From UBA9980 sp964436235 (lineage in GTDB: Bacteria; Muiribacteriota; UBA9980), in NCBI GenBank assembly GCA_964436235.1, contig CAYTCW010000164.1, forward strand, positions 1 to 8,837: a DNA stretch of 8,837 nucleotides. Direction: 5' to 3'. The position numbers and the translations under genes are program-made. This document shows positions 8,065 through 8,837 of the stretch, one piece after another. The notes beneath the pieces are model-generated. The model ran no database searches. It was not told the DNA's origin and worked only from the letters and a program-made list of their open reading frames with translations. How positions within the stretch are numbered: position 1 is the stretch's first letter; each line of letters starts with the position of its first letter.

Positions 8065-8093
8065 ATTTTAACACTAAATACAATGTTTGTCAA
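8065..8093 (-). promoter_or_regulatory. Sigma70-type promoter for the lipoprotein leader
   Basis: On the minus strand, TTGACA (8088-8093) is separated by 17 bases from TAAAAT (8065-8070). The -35 is perfect, the -10 has one mismatch, and the spacing is ideal. Transcription would start near 8058. Confidence 0.8.
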
Positions 8094-8102
8094 GTTTTTA
8101 TT

Positions 8103-8137
8103 TGAAAGTTAATGAAATTTCATCAAACTAACTTTCA
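8103..8137. promoter_or_regulatory. Inverted repeat with nested palindrome between divergent promoters (candidate operator)
   Basis: TGAAAGTTA (8103-8111) and TAACTTTCA (8129-8137) are perfect 9-bp inverted arms. Between them lies the 10-base palindrome TGAAATTTCA (8113-8122). TTTCAT occurs three times (8118, 8133, 8144). The site ends 9 bases before the minus-strand -35 box, where activators often bind, and 37 bases before the plus-strand -35. No transcription-factor family is assigned. Confidence 0.5.
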
Positions 8138-8174
8138 TTGTATTTTCATTTAATTTTGCTGACTCATAATTTTC

Positions 8175-8203
8175 TTGACTTAATTGTTGAATTGGCATAT
8201 AAT
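8175..8203 (+). promoter_or_regulatory. Sigma70-type promoter for crcB
   Basis: TTGACT (8175-8180), a 17-base spacer and TATAAT (8198-8203): one mismatch in the -35 and a perfect -10. Transcription would start near 8210, about 30 bases before the fluoride riboswitch. Confidence 0.9.
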
Positions 8204-8241
8204 TAAGGCCGGATAGACAATTTTTTTAATTAATTTTTTTA

Positions 8242-8290
8242 ACGGTGATGGAGTTCGCCGATAACCGCCTTTTGCGCTGATGACTCCTGC
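8242..8290 (+). ncRNA. Fluoride riboswitch (crcB motif)
   Basis: The segment carries the conserved crcB-motif blocks in order: GGUGAUGGAGUUCGCC, then AUAACCGC, then GCUGAUGACUCCUG. P1 is GGUG (8244-8247) with CGCC (8256-8259). The pseudoknot is GGAGU (8250-8254) with ACUCC (8283-8287), fully complementary. A short stem around CGC/GCG (8266-8268, 8274-8276) with a C-U4 loop fits the second helix. Known members bind fluoride and switch on fluoride exporters or channels, and crcB follows 38 bases downstream. No strong terminator lies between aptamer and gene. However, the pseudoknot strand ACUCC can also pair with GGGGU (8314-8318), the probable ribosome binding site, which suggests translational control. 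Confidence 0.95.
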
Positions 8291-8313
8291 TTTTATTTTA
8301 TTATTTGAATTGC

Positions 8314-8318
8314 GGGGT
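8314..8318 (+). promoter_or_regulatory. Probable ribosome binding site of crcB, maskable by the riboswitch
   Basis: GGGGT lies nine bases before ATG 8328 and is the only purine-rich Shine-Dalgarno-like run near it. It can pair with the aptamer strand ACUCC (8283-8287), including one U-G pair. Confidence 0.55.
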
Positions 8319-8327
8319 AAAAATAAA

Positions 8328-8759
8328 ATGCATGTAATTATACCGATAAGTTTAGGCGGAATTTCAGGAGCGCTCTGCCGCTATTACGCTTCTTTATACA
8401 TACAGTCAATCATTCCTTCTTCATTTCCCGCCGCCACTTTAATAGTTAATATCACCGGCTGCCTGTTTATAGGCTTCGTCATTCAAGCCGCGCTTATGGA
8501 CCCGGAGTTTTCAAATAAAATACGGCTTTTTTTAATTACCGGATTCGCCGGCTCCTACACGACATTTTCAACATTTGGATTTGAAACGCTTCAGCTGATA
8601 TTAAATAACGACTATACATCAGCTTTTTTGAATGTATTTTTAAACAATACGGCAGGCTTAGCCGCCGTTTACCTCGGAATAATAATCGCTGAAAAACTAT
8701 ACAAATCGCATGTTTGGATAAATATTTTCAAACCGCCGTACTATAGGGAATATAATTGA
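8328..8759 (+). CDS. crcB: Fluoride ion channel CrcB/Fluc
   Basis: Encodes 143 residues, close to the usual 120-130 of the family, with a slightly long polar C-terminus. It exports fluoride across the inner membrane as a dual-topology dimer (family knowledge). Family marks are clear: GGISGALCRYY (10-20) in the first helix, TLIVNITGC (37-45) with the pore-lining Asn41, and GFAGSYTTFSTF (72-83) with the two phenylalanines of the Phe box (Phe80, Phe83) and the segment that holds the central sodium ion. Four hydrophobic helices are visible. The start at 8328 is preferred over an in-frame ATG at 8280, which lies inside the riboswitch (GAUGACUCC) and would add 16 residues that do not fit the family. 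The gene stands alone behind its own promoter and fluoride riboswitch. Confidence 0.97.
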   Translation: MHVIIPISLGGISGALCRYYASLYIQSIIPSSFPAATLIVNITGCLFIGFVIQAALMDPEFSNKIRLFLITGFAGSYTTFSTFGFETLQLILNNDYTSAFLNVFLNNTAGLAAVYLGIIIAEKLYKSHVWINIFKPPYYREYN

Positions 8760-8766
8760 CCTGTAT

Positions 8767-8789
8767 CTGATTTATCAGCATTTTTTTTT
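8767..8789 (+). terminator. Probable intrinsic terminator of crcB
   Basis: CTGA, loop TTTA, TCAG (8767-8778), two bases, then nine T (8781-8789), starting eight bases after the crcB stop. The stem is short and only moderately stable, but the T run is strong. The longer hairpin just downstream could add to it. Confidence 0.55.
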
Positions 8790-8835
8790 GAAGGGGAGGG
8801 AGAAAAGGTTAGCAACCCTTTCTCCCTCCCCTTCA
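8789..8835. repeat. 22-bp near-perfect inverted repeat at the right edge
   Basis: Left arm 8789-8810, almost all purines, and right arm 8814-8835, almost all pyrimidines, pair at 21 of 22 positions (A8806 against C8818 is the mismatch) around a 3-base loop AGC. It follows directly on the crcB terminator T run. It could be a strong hairpin ending transcription from a gene to the right or left, or a dispersed repeat element; the window ends two bases beyond it. Confidence 0.7.
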
Positions 8836-8837
8836 CC

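Noticed and set aside
8280..8327. Upstream in-frame ATG for crcB at 8280
   Set aside because: It is part of the conserved UGAUGACUCC of the riboswitch aptamer, and the family begins at the MHVIIPISLGG start.
1..8837. CRISPR array, tRNA or rRNA genes, insertion sequence ends
   Set aside because: No regularly spaced repeats, cloverleaf, rRNA motif, transposase fragment or target duplication was seen.

Overview
The window is dominated by one very large secreted-protein gene on the minus strand. It reads from an ATG at 7254 down to base 1 with no stop (2418 codons) and continues off the left edge. Upstream of it on the same strand lies a small lipoprotein gene (7418-7828). At the right end, on the plus strand, is a complete fluoride-resistance unit: sigma70-type promoter, fluoride (crcB-motif) riboswitch, crcB/fluc channel gene and a probable terminator.

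The genes suggest a bacterium with an export pathway and lipoprotein processing. The lipobox lipoprotein, the TPR-like and Ig-like giant secreted protein and the AT-rich spacers fit an uncultivated, probably Gram-negative lineage. No rRNA, tRNA or ribosomal protein is present, so the phylum cannot be named. The promoters match TTGACA/TATAAT well and both small genes have recognisable Shine-Dalgarno signals.

The giant protein has a signal peptide; two diverged copies of a roughly 80-residue beta module carrying SAAAGSF; a long alpha-helical middle (about residues 330-1185) with TPR-like stretches; a run of beta-sandwich domains including four IPT/Ig-like units of about 110-131 residues; and then a phosphatidylethanolamine-binding-protein (PEBP, YbhB/YbcL type) domain at about 2083-2205. 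It is followed by at least 213 more residues. PEBP is normally a stand-alone protein of about 150-180 residues, so its place in this chain is unusual.

The 8041-8242 region is a divergent control region. A minus-strand promoter (TTGACA, 17 bp, TAAAAT) drives a leader of about 230 nt before the lipoprotein gene. That leader contains an intrinsic terminator and an upstream 7-nt segment able to pair with it in a mutually exclusive way, which is the architecture of an attenuator or riboswitch; I do not recognise its class. A plus-strand promoter (TTGACT, 17 bp, TATAAT) drives the fluoride riboswitch and crcB. Between the two promoters is an inverted repeat with a nested palindrome, a candidate operator. 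I see no convincing terminator between the lipoprotein and the giant gene, so the attenuated transcript may cover both.
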